Shown here piece after piece: positions 1 through 12,465 of a stretch of DNA of 64,000 nucleotides. The DNA lies in NCBI GenBank assembly GCA_013396915.1, contig VWZL01004332.1, positions 248,515 to 312,514 on the forward strand, in the 5' to 3' direction. A program made the translations under genes and the position numbers. The notes under the pieces are model-generated. The model was given only the letters and a program-made list of their open reading frames with translations. It was not told the DNA's origin and ran no database searches. The stretch's first letter is position 1, and every line of letters starts with the position of its first letter. The DNA comes from Stercorarius parasiticus. Taxonomy: Eukaryota; Chordata; Aves; Charadriiformes; Stercorariidae.

Positions 1-3000
1 TCTCTCTGTCACTCCGTCAGCCTCTGAGACGTCCCACACCATCCACTGAGCTCCCTGTCCTGCCTGCCATAGTCACCAAAGGCAAAAATGCCTTTGCAGG
101 GTAAACACGCAGTGATATCTCTGTGATATAATCTCTTGGTATTCAGCAATTTTTGCAGTTTAGGGACTTCCTGAGCTAGATGAAGTATTTCTGTGTTTAA
201 ATAATACAAAACAGAGCTTCCTTTCAGTAATATGTCTACATGACTTTTTAAAATGATGTAAACTTTTAATGTCCAAAGTATCCTACAGTGAAGCCTCTCC
301 ATCATATCTCTTTCTGTAAGAAACATCATCTTTTGCTGTTTTGACCCTGCGATTACTTGAGGTCAGTTAATTCTTGTATTATAATTATCAAGGTTAACAT
401 TATCCTCATTTTTAGTTTTCTTCCCCTCATTGTTGGAAAAGTCATGACACACCACCTTGCTGTAGCATGCTGGGCATTTGAGCAAAACTAGGAGTAGGGT
501 ACTTTTGCTGCCATGGATGACTGAAGAATCCCACAATTGGGAACTCTGACAAGATTCCAGAGGATGTTTGACAGCTCCAGTGTACAGAAAATTACGTGAA
601 CATCTGATCTAATTTGCATCTTATACCTTGCTATTACTGAAATACAAAATAAGAAAACATAACCTTGCTTCCAAAGTTTCAGTCCTGGCTTGAATTGCTC
701 ACTGATTTCACTGGAAGCTTTACTAATTTTCATGAAACACTGGAAAATTTAAGAATACAACTGAGCTTTTGAGCAACCAGTTACAACATCAACTTATAGA
801 GTTAAGTCTGCATATATTCAACATGGAATATAATGAAAATTGCGACCTTGTTGTCTTTAGTCTCCTGAAATTCCCAATTCACAGTAAAAACCAGAATCAC
901 AAAAAAACCCCACAACTTTTTAGTAAACCATAAATAATTGTCATTCCTGCATTTTATTATGGTATAAGTGAAGTTTCATTGCTGTTTCTGTTTCATGTTT
1001 AACACGATAAAAAAATCGATATTTTATGTATCAATTCTGAATTCCACTTGTCAACAATGCACTCATACTATTTATTTTTAATTTCTAAATTCATTCAGAA
1101 TATTATTGTCTTTTAATTCCAAGTAAGGCTATGTTTCTGAGAGGTAGAGAGAGAAGGCCAACAGTGGAGAATTATTATAACTTGATAATACCGTATATGA
1201 CAGAAAAAAACCATCTAGGATGAAGTCCTTCCCATAGCTGGACAGCACTAGGAAGAACAAGGATGTTCAGCTGGTCATAGAATGGGGAAATTTCCCACTT
1301 ACAAAAGATGATCAGTAAGCCCCTGCCAGAGAGGGAGAGCAATTTTAAAGGACAATATCACTTTGGAGTTATTGCAGTATGGAGAAGAAGAGATCATGAA
1401 AAATGGCAGCAGGAAGAAATTCCATATTCTGGAAGTGAGAAAGTAGAGAGGGAGAAAACTCGAGTTCCTCAAAAGGGTCTAACATTTGTCCAAATAATAT
1501 TTAAAACCAATGAGTAAGTTGAGGCAAGAAAAAGGATAACAACACTTTATTGTTTAGCATCTGCCTATGTCTATTAAAATAATTGTGCTAGAAAACCTGC
1601 ACAAACCCCAGCTATGCATATGAACTGAAGACAAGGCTGTCTCCACATTAGGAGCTGTATGAAAGTCTACATTTATGCTGCTGAGGAACATGGAAATGAT
1701 AAGTCAGCAGTAATCCTGGGGGCCAAGAATTTCTAAGGATATGGCAACATGTAGCCCACATCTCTCAAGCCGGTCATGACATTCTACCGATTACATTACG
1801 CATATAAAGACAAACACAGCCAAAAAGTGAAGCAGAGGATACAGTCTAGCTAAATAGCTACCATTGATTTATACAACTTGGAGCACAAACTAAGTCCGAC
1901 ATTTTAATATGGGTGCCATAGGTCTCTGACCCACTTTGCAAATCTGCAACACACCATCTTATTGATTAAAGTTCTACAATCTTTCCCTCCTTCCCCTCCT
2001 TCAAGTTGCTTTGGGTATCAACCAATACACTTGTTAGGGATCTGACCTAATCCCCAATGACACATCTGGCAGGTGTGGGTGGCACTCATTAGAATATGCT
2101 CTCCAATAAATGATCTGCTGAGGTTCTGACAAAATAAATGCTTATTTTCATTATCAGTCACTTACTCCCTGCCACTTCAAATGCACATCCTCCAAGGAAT
2201 GGCTTCAATCCAAACTGACATCTGAATTACAGTCAAGCGTGATGCCAGATTTTAGTTAACATGAAACTGCATACATAAAAGTGGAAAACAGAAATAGCTA
2301 TTTACAATATAGAAACAGCATTGAAGGTGAGGGCAACCAAAAGAAGGAAATACTGTAATTAGTTACATAAACAGAGGGTTTGCAAGAAAAAGACCGGAAG
2401 AGAAAAAGGGGTAAGAATAAATAGCAGCAGCAGTTTGAAGAGCCTAGCTGGGGACAGTTTTACAGAGTCCCATCTATCAGTGCGAGCAAAGAATAGAAAT
2501 AGAGTGATAAGAGCTAACTGGCTTCATTATTGGATTGTCCAGCAATCTGTTAGCAATATGTACAGCTGATTTCATGCAAAGTCTACATCTGTCTTTCTAA
2601 AGCTTGTCAGTAACCAGGAAAAGGATGCAAAGAAAGGATAATCAAAGAGCGTCTTTGTAGATCTGTAGTTACCATTAGTAGGGGAAGCTGGACATGCTGA
2701 AAATAAGTATATGATTCTTTCTGACATGAGACTACAAGTAATGAAAGAATGTTTACAGTATGACTCTTTCTCATAGGAAAGAAAAAATATATATGATCTA
2801 AGCTGTATGACAGATGTCAAGAAGACTGATGTGTGGGTTAGGAAGATCCTTTTAATGACATGCTTGCAGCAGTTGGAAACAACTTGTCAGATTAATAGCA
2901 ATTCTTTTTACTGCAGACCAGCCCAAGGAAACGTAAGTTCTGTCTCGCAAAATAGAGAGGGGAGAAAGATTTGCCTTTCTACAAGCAAACAAATCACTTT

Positions 3001-3179
3001 ATTAACATGAGAGCAAAATTTACACAGTGAAAATTTTCATTTTTATCATCTTTAGAGTTCAGGGTGTAATGGCCCATGTTAAACTGTACCAGTCAAAAGC
3101 TTTGGACCATGATATTTTACTCTTCAGTGATAGCCATGCATTGCACCTATGCTTCTAATTCCCCAGTGAGTAGACAGGA
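1..3179. other. AT-rich unique DNA, no gene seen
   Basis: No repeat, RNA gene or domain-bearing frame is recognisable. The frames at 9-329 (minus), 488-733 (minus), 1,308-1,517 (plus), 2,572-2,820 (minus) and 2,807-3,010 (plus) give low-information peptides without known motifs. Pyrimidine-rich CTTTCCCTCCTTCCCCTCC at about 1,980-1,999 is the only composition feature. Confidence 0.6.
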
Positions 3180-3300
3180 AATACTAGATCCTACAGTTTA
3201 GAAAGCAAGGCATAGAGAGACTAAAGGACTTGCCAAGGTCATACACCAATTTAACCAAGTCTCCTGAGTCTCATTCAATGCCCTAATTACAAGATCTTCC
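3180..3300 (-). repeat. MIR-like tRNA-SINE relic, antisense
   Basis: The plus strand carries GCATAGAGAGACTAAAGGAC and TTGCCAAGGTCATACAC, then CTCCTGAGTCTCATTCAATGCCC. This follows the order of the reverse complement of a MIR-type SINE (GGCACAGAGAGGTTAAGTAAC, TTGCCCAAGGTCACACAG, then the tRNA-derived head). There is no open frame. The copy is old and diverged. It is the clearest of the MIR-like relics in the window. Confidence 0.6.
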
Positions 3301-4104
3301 ATTTCCCTTTGCAATGAAACATGAGATTTACCTGGCGTGCTTTTGTGTTTGAGTTAAGAAGCCACACAGAGTTTTTTACAATGTAAGCCAAAAACACGGG
3401 ATGGAAGAAAGCAGAGAAAGGGTTTTGTGCTATGTTCCTTCATGAGCCAGGGTGCGATGTTCAGAGAAACTCCTAAGACACTTAAAGGAATAAAATTAAG
3501 TAGGACTATCTCAACCTCTAGAGATCATTCACAATAGGGTAGTAATTGGACCATTTGACTCAGATACATCATGAAAGCAGTGATTTTTCTTCACATTTTA
3601 ACTGTTCTTTTTTAATAAGAACTTAGACTATCTACCATGGTAAACAGACTAAAATTCCAAGTCCTTAGTTAATTCTGCTTACTTCTATTTTTCCACTATT
3701 CCAGTTGCAGTTGCTGTTTAACTCAATTTCTTTTCCTACTTGATATTTCAATGTTGCAACACAATCTTAAACAGATGGCTGCACTTCAGAGACAGGTGAC
3801 TTCCCCAGAAAGGTCAGCAGTAACACACAATACTTGGAGATGGAAACAATTATTTAAATGTATTCTTTTCTTTAAAAGAAAGCAAATGCATGATTTCCGC
3901 AGACCCTTTTGCAGCAGTTTTAGTCTGAAGTCTCTTCTCACCTCATATTTCAGGAGCTTTGCTTTCCTGCAGACAGCAAAGTTTTCATTCCTTTCTCACA
4001 ACATACTTTTTAATTTTTCATAGATGCTGGAGCATTCAGTACAGATCAAGGCCCTCTTATGCTGATCTCTGCACAGACTCTTCTCTAAAGAAATATCAGT
4101 AATA

Positions 4105-4215
4105 GGTAAATACATCTTGAGAGTTAAAGGATTTGTTCAAGGCAATGTAACAAATCCGCAGTGGAAGAAACAGGACCTGAAATATCTCAGTTTAGGCAAT
4201 GAGTTATGGATACAG
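4105..4215 (-). repeat. MIR-like SINE relic, antisense (weak)
   Basis: AGAGTTAAAGGATTTGTTCAAGG followed by CAGTGGAAGAAACAGGACCTGAA resembles the reverse complement of the MIR core and tRNA head (GAGGTTAAGTAACTTGCCCAAGG, then a GTGGCAGAGCCGGGATT-type segment). Similarity is partial and the boundaries are guesses. It lies about 0.8 kb from the clearer relic at 3.2 kb in the same orientation. Confidence 0.4.
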
Positions 4216-7200
4216 ATATTAGAAATATGTAGTCAGTATATCTGTATTATAGACCTGAGATCAAGTCTAGAATGCAGTTTTCTCCTGATTTTCTCTCTCT
4301 CTTTTTTTTTTTTTTTTGAGGAAGAGGATATATAATAATTTAATGGGGTTTTTTTGCCAGAGTCTCTTGTTTTGCAAATTACTATCTTCAGCACTATATT
4401 CACATCATAGCTATGATCTTTATTATATACCATTGAAAGTTCATTACTTTAATGCGTAAAACATAGATTGAAATGTGACAGGAAGCGACTACGAAGTACT
4501 TAATGAATCAAGTCAAAGTGGACTAAATGCTAGTGTAAACAGCATAAAAATAAATCTTCTGAAAATTAAAACCTACTTTCTTATTAGCTTTGGGGTTTAT
4601 TTTAGTTTGTTATCATTTTTGTGTCCTGAACATTTCTTTTGGGGCAAAATCCATTCCCTAATAAGTTTACATAATGTATATTTGCAATCAGAGAATGATA
4701 ATGCAGAATGACTTTTACTATTTGAGAAATGGAGCCCTTCTAGCTGGTTATCTTTTCAGATGTAAAATTTTCTTGACCTCAGGCAAAATATTTCATTTAT
4801 AGATGCAGCAAATGGAAGATGAGCCCTGTGGTCATAGTACAAGATGTATGTTATGGAGCTCAAGGTCTTATTCCAGGCTATAGCATATGATTCACATGTG
4901 AAAATAAAGAAGTCACAAACTCACATGTTTAAGGACTAATATAAATTACCATTATAAGCTGAATTTTTCTGAACTGGAACATGAAGAGTAGATATTGTAT
5001 ATTTTAAATAGATCTCTCAGTAACTGGGAATTACTTAATGCTACATTTTTATGAAAAGGGTAAATGTCTGGCATGTATTAGCCTTCACGTTTTCAACGGA
5101 AGTGGGGAAATATAAAGTACATTGTGCAAAGTATAAAGTATAGGTACAACTTACTCTGCTTTGCCGCATCATGCATGTTCAACATGTTTGCATGTGCAAA
5201 AAAGTATGCAGAAAGGTATGACTAGGAAATAACTTGGAAGATCCTGTCTTCCAAGGATGTTGAAGAGAGCTTGGCTTGTTTATTTTTTTGAAAAATTAAC
5301 AGCTATGATTGTGGTCTATAAAAATATCAAAGGAGTTAAACTGGTCAACAGCAGAGCTTTCAGTGCTTAAGTACAAAGCTGGTATAAGAACAAGTAGTAG
5401 TAAATTGAACAGAAAAGCTTTGGCAGAAACTTAAACGTATCAGTCACTAGAGAAATGAAGTTTTCTAATACAGCAAAACAGTTGGTTTAAAAATGGAGTC
5501 TGAAAGTCTGCAAATAGGGTTCTGTGCTGCTGCTGTAATAGCAGCAAAGTGGACTTGATGACTCAGAAGTTCTGTTCCTGCCAATACTGTCATTTCTCTG
5601 TAAATCACCTCAAGTCCTGCGAAACCAGGACAATGTTCTGCTGTTTCCACTTTGAGTAAAACAGTCACCAACCTCTGAGAAGCGTTCAGATCCTGTAGTG
5701 TTGACTACCATACAAAAGTTTATACATAATCATACCCTACCTCATTAAATCATAAATCAGATTTGCAGTACCTCAGCAATACTAAGGTACACAAACTGGT
5801 CAGAGCATTTATTAGGGACTTCTTTCTCTAATTCAAACAGATTTGCTAGTTCTGAATCACCTACCAACACACAGAAATTAACTAAATTCATTCTGGCAGC
5901 ATAGGTATTTTCCTAAACCATTATTTAATAGGGTTAAGGTAAATTTGTGACATAGAAAGGAGTTTGCATTGTCAGTACTTCATCACCATTATGATCACCA
6001 TCACCATAATACAACTTCTAGGACACCCATTCTTGTTATTCCATAAAAAACCCAACTTCACTACTAATAGTTGAATTTTTACCCTCAAATAGGTTTGCTA
6101 GGATTTTATCTAATACAAAAATGACTGAAGTCAATAGGAAGACTCCCAAACTTCAAAAGAATCAGCACAATACAAGGAAGAGCTTTTATTCACATTTTTT
6201 TCCTTTTTTTTCCCACATGTAGAGGAAAACAGCCATTAACATAAGCTCAATTATGCGAGCTGATATATCGAGGCAAGAAATAGTGATACGCAGTTTTGAG
6301 CGTGATGATTATTTGATGGGATTGTTCTACATTGTTTATGTTAAGCTTTCAGTTGAAGCTTGCAGATTTAATTTATGGAAAATGCCTAGAGTGTTTGACA
6401 GATGCTATAAAATCAAAATGAAATAACTGAGATGAGAATAATAGGTCTAAGGACAAAGACATGAAAAGAACAACAAAGTGATTCAAGGTGGGGGAGCAGG
6501 GAAAAGCAAAGCAGTGGGCTCCATCTCATTAGAGTTTTCAAAAGGTGACTGAAGAGTGGACTCATTGCAAAGGCTTTGTAAAGGGAAAGAAAAGGCTTTA
6601 CAGAGCTTGAAGATGGAGATGCCAATATTTAGGTGGCTAAAAGTCAAGAACCTTGACCACTGGTAAAGATTTACCATAGAAATAAACTATCATGGCCAAA
6701 AAAGACTCACTTGGTATGTTCAAATGAAGACAAGAAGCCTTTCTTGAACAGACATACTGGTCAAGTACAAGTTAAAGTAAACAAATTGCTCAACTAACCA
6801 CACTTAACCATGTAAAGCACAATGGTCTGTGAAATACAGGAGGTGAAATTATAACGTAATACTAGAAGGGAGCACTTTAATCACTTCCTATATAAGATAG
6901 GTATTGTGTGAATCAGACAACTGACAGTCCTTCAGATTAAGGTGCTAATTAATTAGTCTATGATCTGCTCAACTTATGTGCTGCTTGAAACGTAGGACTG
7001 CCCTCTAACAGGATCTGGGCATTAAGTTACACAACTATATAATCTTTTCCCCTCCCACATCATGGACAACAGTCCCGGGCTACTTTGATGGCAGCAGTAA
7101 ATTCAACGAGGAGGTGAACTGCTGATGCAGTCAGTACAGCAAATATTTGAGCTTTTTTACAATAACCGCAAGGCAGAGCTTGAAGACAATGTTGTGGAAT

Positions 7201-9223
7201 TCGTTAAATAATATAAAATGACAGGGAGGCTACCACCGCACAGCAATTGCACCCTACGGTTCTTATGAGGCATGAGGCAGAACCAAATGCCTCCCTGATC
7301 CCTACGGGCATGATTATTTTATAATAACCATGCCCACACCCTGCAGCTGCTGTTTGCCTTATAAAATATATTTCATTGTCCTGTGGTGAAGAAAGCAATT
7401 GTCCTTTTTTACTAATTAAAGATACAAAGGGTGGCAGTTTAAACTGGTAAGTAACAGCTACAGTAGACCTAACATTTAACATGAGTAGTCCAGTAAAGCC
7501 TGTTGGCCCTTCCACCTCATGTGGTTCTGAGACATTGGTGCCTGTTACAACTTACAGGCTACTAACATGAGATATAGTCTTAGTCTGTCCTTTTAAAACT
7601 AGGTCCTGTGTCTTTGTGGGGCGCTCTCAGGTTCTTTTGAATAAAAGGCCTCTTCACACCTTATAAAGAAACGTTGGAAAAAAAAAAATTAAAGACCTGT
7701 TTTATTGTATCCCTAAAGCATGGAAGAATAAATCTCCACAGTGTAAGAAAAAAACAGTAATTGAATCATCATAAGCAAGAGAGACAAAATGCTGTCAAGT
7801 GCTGCCTGACTTCCATGAGTAGATTCTGTCCTCCGCAAACATTACCATACCCTTGCTGTTTTACCAAGTTCAATAAAGGGATGTTGGTATGAACAAGGAC
7901 CGGCCAGCAAGCCGCAGGCAACTGAGAGCGTTCCTAGTCAACCAGCAGCTTGCATGTGGCCTATGCAAGAAGGAATCATCTTCCCGTACATTAGTGGCTT
8001 AGTAACTTCTGTGGTTTGCATTGCTTCCCATGCCCCTTTTGGCTGCTTATTCAAGATGTTCTAAAAAGTATTCTGTCAGATGACATTTTCCTCTTGAACC
8101 TGCTGTACAATCAAAGTGGACTTCTGGTATCAAACATTTACCTAGCAAAAGAAAGTGAGGCTACAGTTGCAAGATCATGATTGTCTGTGCTGCACAGGAT
8201 AAAGCAGAAAACACACTGAATCCAAGAAAAACTTTCCATATACATCTAGACACATATAATAGTCAAGTGAACATAGACATCAAGCAGTAAAGATGGGGAG
8301 GGGGTGTAGACGTTCTCTTTTGACCCAAAGTAAAAGTCTTTTCTCAAAACAAGCATAAGAGATGCACTACTTATTGCGATGAAGAAAAACTTGACAGAAC
8401 AACAGTTTGGGGAAAACCAGACTTGTGTAAACAGAGTTGCTTGAGGGTATCCTTACTATTCCTAGTATACGGTTGCCCACTATTTCTTATGGAATAATTA
8501 ATCTCACATAGTTGATACAAACCTGTTAACCCCAATAAATAAATTCCTACTTTCATAACTACCGAGTTATGTGATTGCCCATTTGGGAAGTTCCAGGCTC
8601 AGCCCAGCTGAAGCTATTTGTTCAGGTAGCATGATGCAAACACCACAGCCAAATAGTGCTAGAGCACAAAAGGAACTAACAGGACTACTTTCTAACTACA
8701 AGGGTTTGTAAAATACCCTTGATCAAATCACAGTAAAGCTTCTGTACTACTAGAGTTTGTTATAGACTATGTAACCTCTCTATAGGGCCTGAGAGCTGCT
8801 TTTAATTCATCAGATGGATTTAAACTTTCAAATGACTACCAAGTTCTCCCCCTCCTCAGCCTTTCTCATAGTTCCTTAGATAACTTTACTGCCTCTAATG
8901 GAACACTGCATAACAGAGCAGCAGCTTTCTCTTTAATCAACTTCTAGAAAATTATGCCTGACACCACTTACACGTAAAGGAAGAGTAAGCTTACTTGATA
9001 GAAAGAGCACCCAATTTTACACCACCCTAGCAGAAAGATTCATGACAAGTCACAGTTGCCAAAGGTAAGCCTGAGACTAACTTCCCCAGCTTTTAAGAGG
9101 ACAATTGGCTGGGAAACCTTTACTCCCTAATAGAAGCAAGTCCTGAGAAAAAAACTCTTTGCTTAACACTGCTAACAAGCGACCTCAAACATACACCCTG
9201 TCTGCCCATATATAGAAGCTTAA
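4216..9223. other. AT-rich unique DNA, no gene seen
   Basis: Contains a T-rich run at 4,291-4,317 and a short (CACCAT)-like repeat at 5,981-6,010. The stretch around 7,200-7,400 has unique composition and a 103-codon minus frame (7,204-7,515) without a recognisable domain. Apart from the weak palindromic relic at 6,122 no repeats were recognised. Confidence 0.5.
6122..6168. repeat. Possible small palindromic relic (GAAGTCAATAGGAAGACTCCC)
   Basis: TGAAGTCAATAGGAAGACTCCC followed by AAACTTCAAAAGAATCAG resembles, by recall, the dispersed GAAGTCAATGGGAAGACTCCC / GACTTCAATGGG palindromic relic common in sauropsid DNA. Only GAAGT/ACTTC remain exactly complementary. Weak and short. Confidence 0.3.
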
Positions 9224-9253
9224 AACAAAGATCTGAAAGAACTTTGTTCAAAG
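9224..9253. promoter_or_regulatory. Three TCF/LEF-like motifs in 30 bp
   Basis: AACAAAG (9,224-9,230), CTTTGTT (9,242-9,248) and TTCAAAG (9,247-9,253) all fit the WWCAAAG pattern on one strand or the other. The first and second form an exact 7-bp inverted repeat. AACTTTG/CAAAGTT around 9,240-9,255 is a second one. A regulatory role is only a possibility; AT-rich DNA yields such words by chance. Confidence 0.3.
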
Positions 9254-9699
9254 TTTGAATCTAATAAAGGATGAAAAAAGCAAGAAGAAGGGTGTTTTTC
9301 TTTTTAGCTCATGTTTTCCCCTGCCACCCCTCACAAAGCATCTAACCCCTAATATGAGCCAAACCAACCCCTCGGAGCACCTCCCTTTTACAGAGTGCTG
9401 AGGAACTACTTAATTCTTGACAGCTGGGTCAGCCCAGAGGCTGGAAATCCCTGTGCTTAGGGGATGCAGCTGTGGACTTCCCCCCAGTCAGGGGAGCGTT
9501 AACTCTTTCCAGGCCCGTATCCAGCCAGAATCCATGCATGGTATCTGATCATAAAGCAAGATTGTACTGTGCACACATCTAAATGCTAGAGTTCTCTGCA
9601 AATACTCTGTTGGGAAGGTATTTGTTCGATCTATGTCACTGGAAATCCTCCTCACAGAAGATCTGTCACATTTTGTCCCCTGAAAATAAACTGATTTTC

Positions 9700-10900
9700 T
9701 GAGAGACTGGTTTATGCTTTTTTGCTCTCAACTGATATTCAGCTGAAATCCAGCCATGCTGATTAATAAATTAGTTAAATATATAATACTAAAATCACTC
9801 TACCGCTCATATTTGGAGAAGAAACTATTTAAATCCATAAAGCTCGGAAGAGTTAATGACAAAGTGATATTGAATCAAATTAGTAACCTTGGGGCTGAAT
9901 TTGCCTAGATACATTGCTCCATTAAACTTTTTGACTGTGTGGGGTTACACGTCAATTAAGCAGTCCAGCCTATTTAGTATTATGAAAAGCAAAATCGGAT
10001 TGGGAAGCCAGCAGCTGAGATGAGATGTATGACGCAGAGCCCTTTCATTTACTCATTTGGTCACGGCACAAGAGCAGCGGGAGGAATGCCTCACCCTCCT
10101 CACATCTTTGTATGTGCCCAGGCTGGCTCCAACCACCCCAAGAGGGCTTTTCCACCATACACTGCATAGTGCATATACTTTCCACAACTCTGGTCCAGGG
10201 GAACCCCTGTATATGTTCACTACGACAAACTCTCTAGACCATTAGGAGGCTAGATAACTAGCCAGAGGTGCACAGCCATAGTGGTCATTACCCATTACAC
10301 ACGTGATTCCCTGCAGGAACTGTACCCAGCCGCTTGGCCCACTCCTCCCACTGGTTTTCCCCTTCCTCCAACTGGCGCAGTTACAGAACCTGCTATCAGT
10401 TACGAGTACGAAGCTGTGGGTCTAGATTTTACAATTTACTGCATCCATGCAAAACTTCTGTGCCTGTATGCAGTGAGGTATGAGACTGGGATATAACGGT
10501 ATAGGTATGCAATGGGTATTTTTTGTATATACATATTACATATATAATTTAAATACAGTGCATGACAACACAGGACCTATTAATCAAATTATAGATATTT
10601 TAATTGCCTCTATAACCAATAACGATTGCAAGCTATGCTGCCTGAATATCACTTCAATATCATATATGCTGGACATGAAGCTCATGAAAATGGCTTCCTG
10701 GGTCATCAAATCCTGTTTCTCCAGAGTACTAGCACCTATTTCATATTTCCCTTTTCAAAGAGGTATCAACCTCTGATGAAGTTTATTAGACATCAGTTTG
10801 TGGATAAAACTCATCAGTTTTATTTAATCTACAAGGCAATTCAAGACCTCTCCTTTAGGTAGTAAAAGCCAATTCAAATTTCCAACGTATTTTAATTCAT
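9700..10900. promoter_or_regulatory. Possible conserved non-coding block
   Basis: Repeat-free DNA with balanced composition, long runs of non-repetitive AT-rich words and several homeodomain-type sites, for example GATTAATAAATTAG near 9,760 and CCTATTAATCAAATTATAG near 10,575-10,595. Short open frames (10,025-10,237, 10,281-10,496, 10,480-10,776) overlap each other, lack domains and are probably chance. I infer possible regulatory DNA from texture only. Confidence 0.25.
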
Positions 10901-12341
10901 GGCAAGATTAATTTAGTTAGCTCTTTCATCTCCATGATGCTTACTGCTATGAAGTATCTATGTAGTACAATCATGTCGCCCCCAAGGAGAGAGAACGAAC
11001 TAAACCCAACCCTTTCAAAAAGCGTTCAAAGCTATATTCTTATTCATTGTGTTGACTCTTGGCCCTTAATAAAACACACACACACAGAAGCAGTTCCCAC
11101 AGTTTTTAAGTCTAATACTGCTCAGTCTCATGGGCTGCCATCTGTAGCTCCTTGTCTATGTACAAACCATGGGAAATGTTAAGCTGCCGAGACCTTCATG
11201 GTAAAAATAAACCCAGGTGTATACGTCCTTTCTGGAAAAGCTCATCTTACATTGGTAAAGGCAGCAGTGAGACGCTTTTCAGGAAAGATTCAATTAATCA
11301 AATATTTCATAAGGAAAGAAGTAGATCAACTCACAGCCACAACAAAAATCTTTGTTATTTAGAAACATGCAGTGGTATTTCACTGACAGCAGAAACCCTG
11401 CTATGCAATATCTGCTTTAGAGCTAGGGAATCTGACACTAGTTCATTAGTGGCTTTCCCTGCTGATTAATAGTGGTAAATTGGTGCAGATCAAATCAGAA
11501 TAGCCAAACTGTCTCACACTGTTCCAAAAAATATCAAAGGTTAGCCCCTTCCTAAAGGCCCTCCAGTTATGTTGGTGTGTAAGCTCATGAAAAGAAATGC
11601 TCTTATGATTGCCGTTCTCACCAGGAAACAAAGCACAGAGTATGAAGCTTTTATTCAGATGTAAAAAGAAGGCTGTATTACCCAATAGTCAGCCATTTGC
11701 ATGATGATGGAGAAAATGAAAGAGACACCCGTGGAAAGCAATTCAACAGCTTGAACTAGAAAATTGTTGTCTGATACCGTGCATCTAAGCTTCAGTTGCA
11801 GATTTATGCTTCGGGTGGATTGCGTTATAAGTCTGAATCTTCTTCTCTTGGGAGGGGGTAAAAATGGAATTGGATTTATATCCCTGTGTTTTCTGAACCA
11901 GACGCTGGCTAATAATATAGGAGTCTAGGTACAGAATGACATTAAAGGCTGTGAGTATTTGATGTTAATCAATGGATGGCTGTCTCGGTGGGAGTTTGCT
12001 CATTTCTGCCTTAAGAGACCTAAATTGCTACATCTAGCTATGCTGGGCAGTATTGAAACAAGCAGTCAATACTTTCTTCCAGAATCAATATATAAAAAAG
12101 TAACTCAATGGAAGCGACCTGAGAAATGTGCCAGGAGGAGGAAAGGGAGAAGCAGTCTGCCTCCTGCGCTATACCTCATGCTGGTTAACCAGATAAAAAC
12201 ATACATACACCTGGCAAGAGGATGCAGTATTTCAAAGAGAGATTGCTTGACCCAGAATTGTCTATGTAAACTCCTGAACAGTGAGACTGAAGATTAAAAG
12301 CAGAGCAGGCAAATATTCCCCCTTCCATTGACACCTGATAC
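10901..12341. other. Unique DNA, no gene seen
   Basis: Holds a short (AC)n tract at 11,074-11,085. Frames of 79-112 codons (11,152-11,469 plus, 11,446-11,685 minus, 11,959-12,297 plus) show no domain and overlap in conflicting orientations. Confidence 0.5.
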
Positions 12342-12465
12342 AGAAAAGCACTTAATCATTTGCTTAAGTCTACCCCAATTCAGCCAAGCTGTTAAGCATA
12401 TGTTTAAGTGCTAGAAAGTCAATAGGATATAAGCATGTGTTTAACTGCTTTGCTGAAAGGGGCCG
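12342..12465. repeat. Old palindromic dispersed repeat, copy 1
   Basis: Two 33-base arms, 12,375-12,407 and 12,429-12,461, are reverse complements at about 25 of 33 positions. They are built around TTAAGCATATG and TGCTTTGCTGAA-like words. A further related segment, AAGCACTTAATCATTTGCTTAAG, lies just upstream (12,346-12,368). A relative with the same words in the same order is present at 50,455-50,553. I recall similar palindromic TGCTTAAG/GCTTTGCTGAA sequences as widely dispersed relics in reptiles and birds, so a non-autonomous element is likely. The family name is unknown to me. Confidence 0.6.

Noticed and set aside
5165..5205. CATGTTCAACATGTTTGCATG, looks like overlapping p53-type half-sites
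   Set aside because: The two half-sites overlap by a base and each has a mismatch, so a valid full site is not formed.
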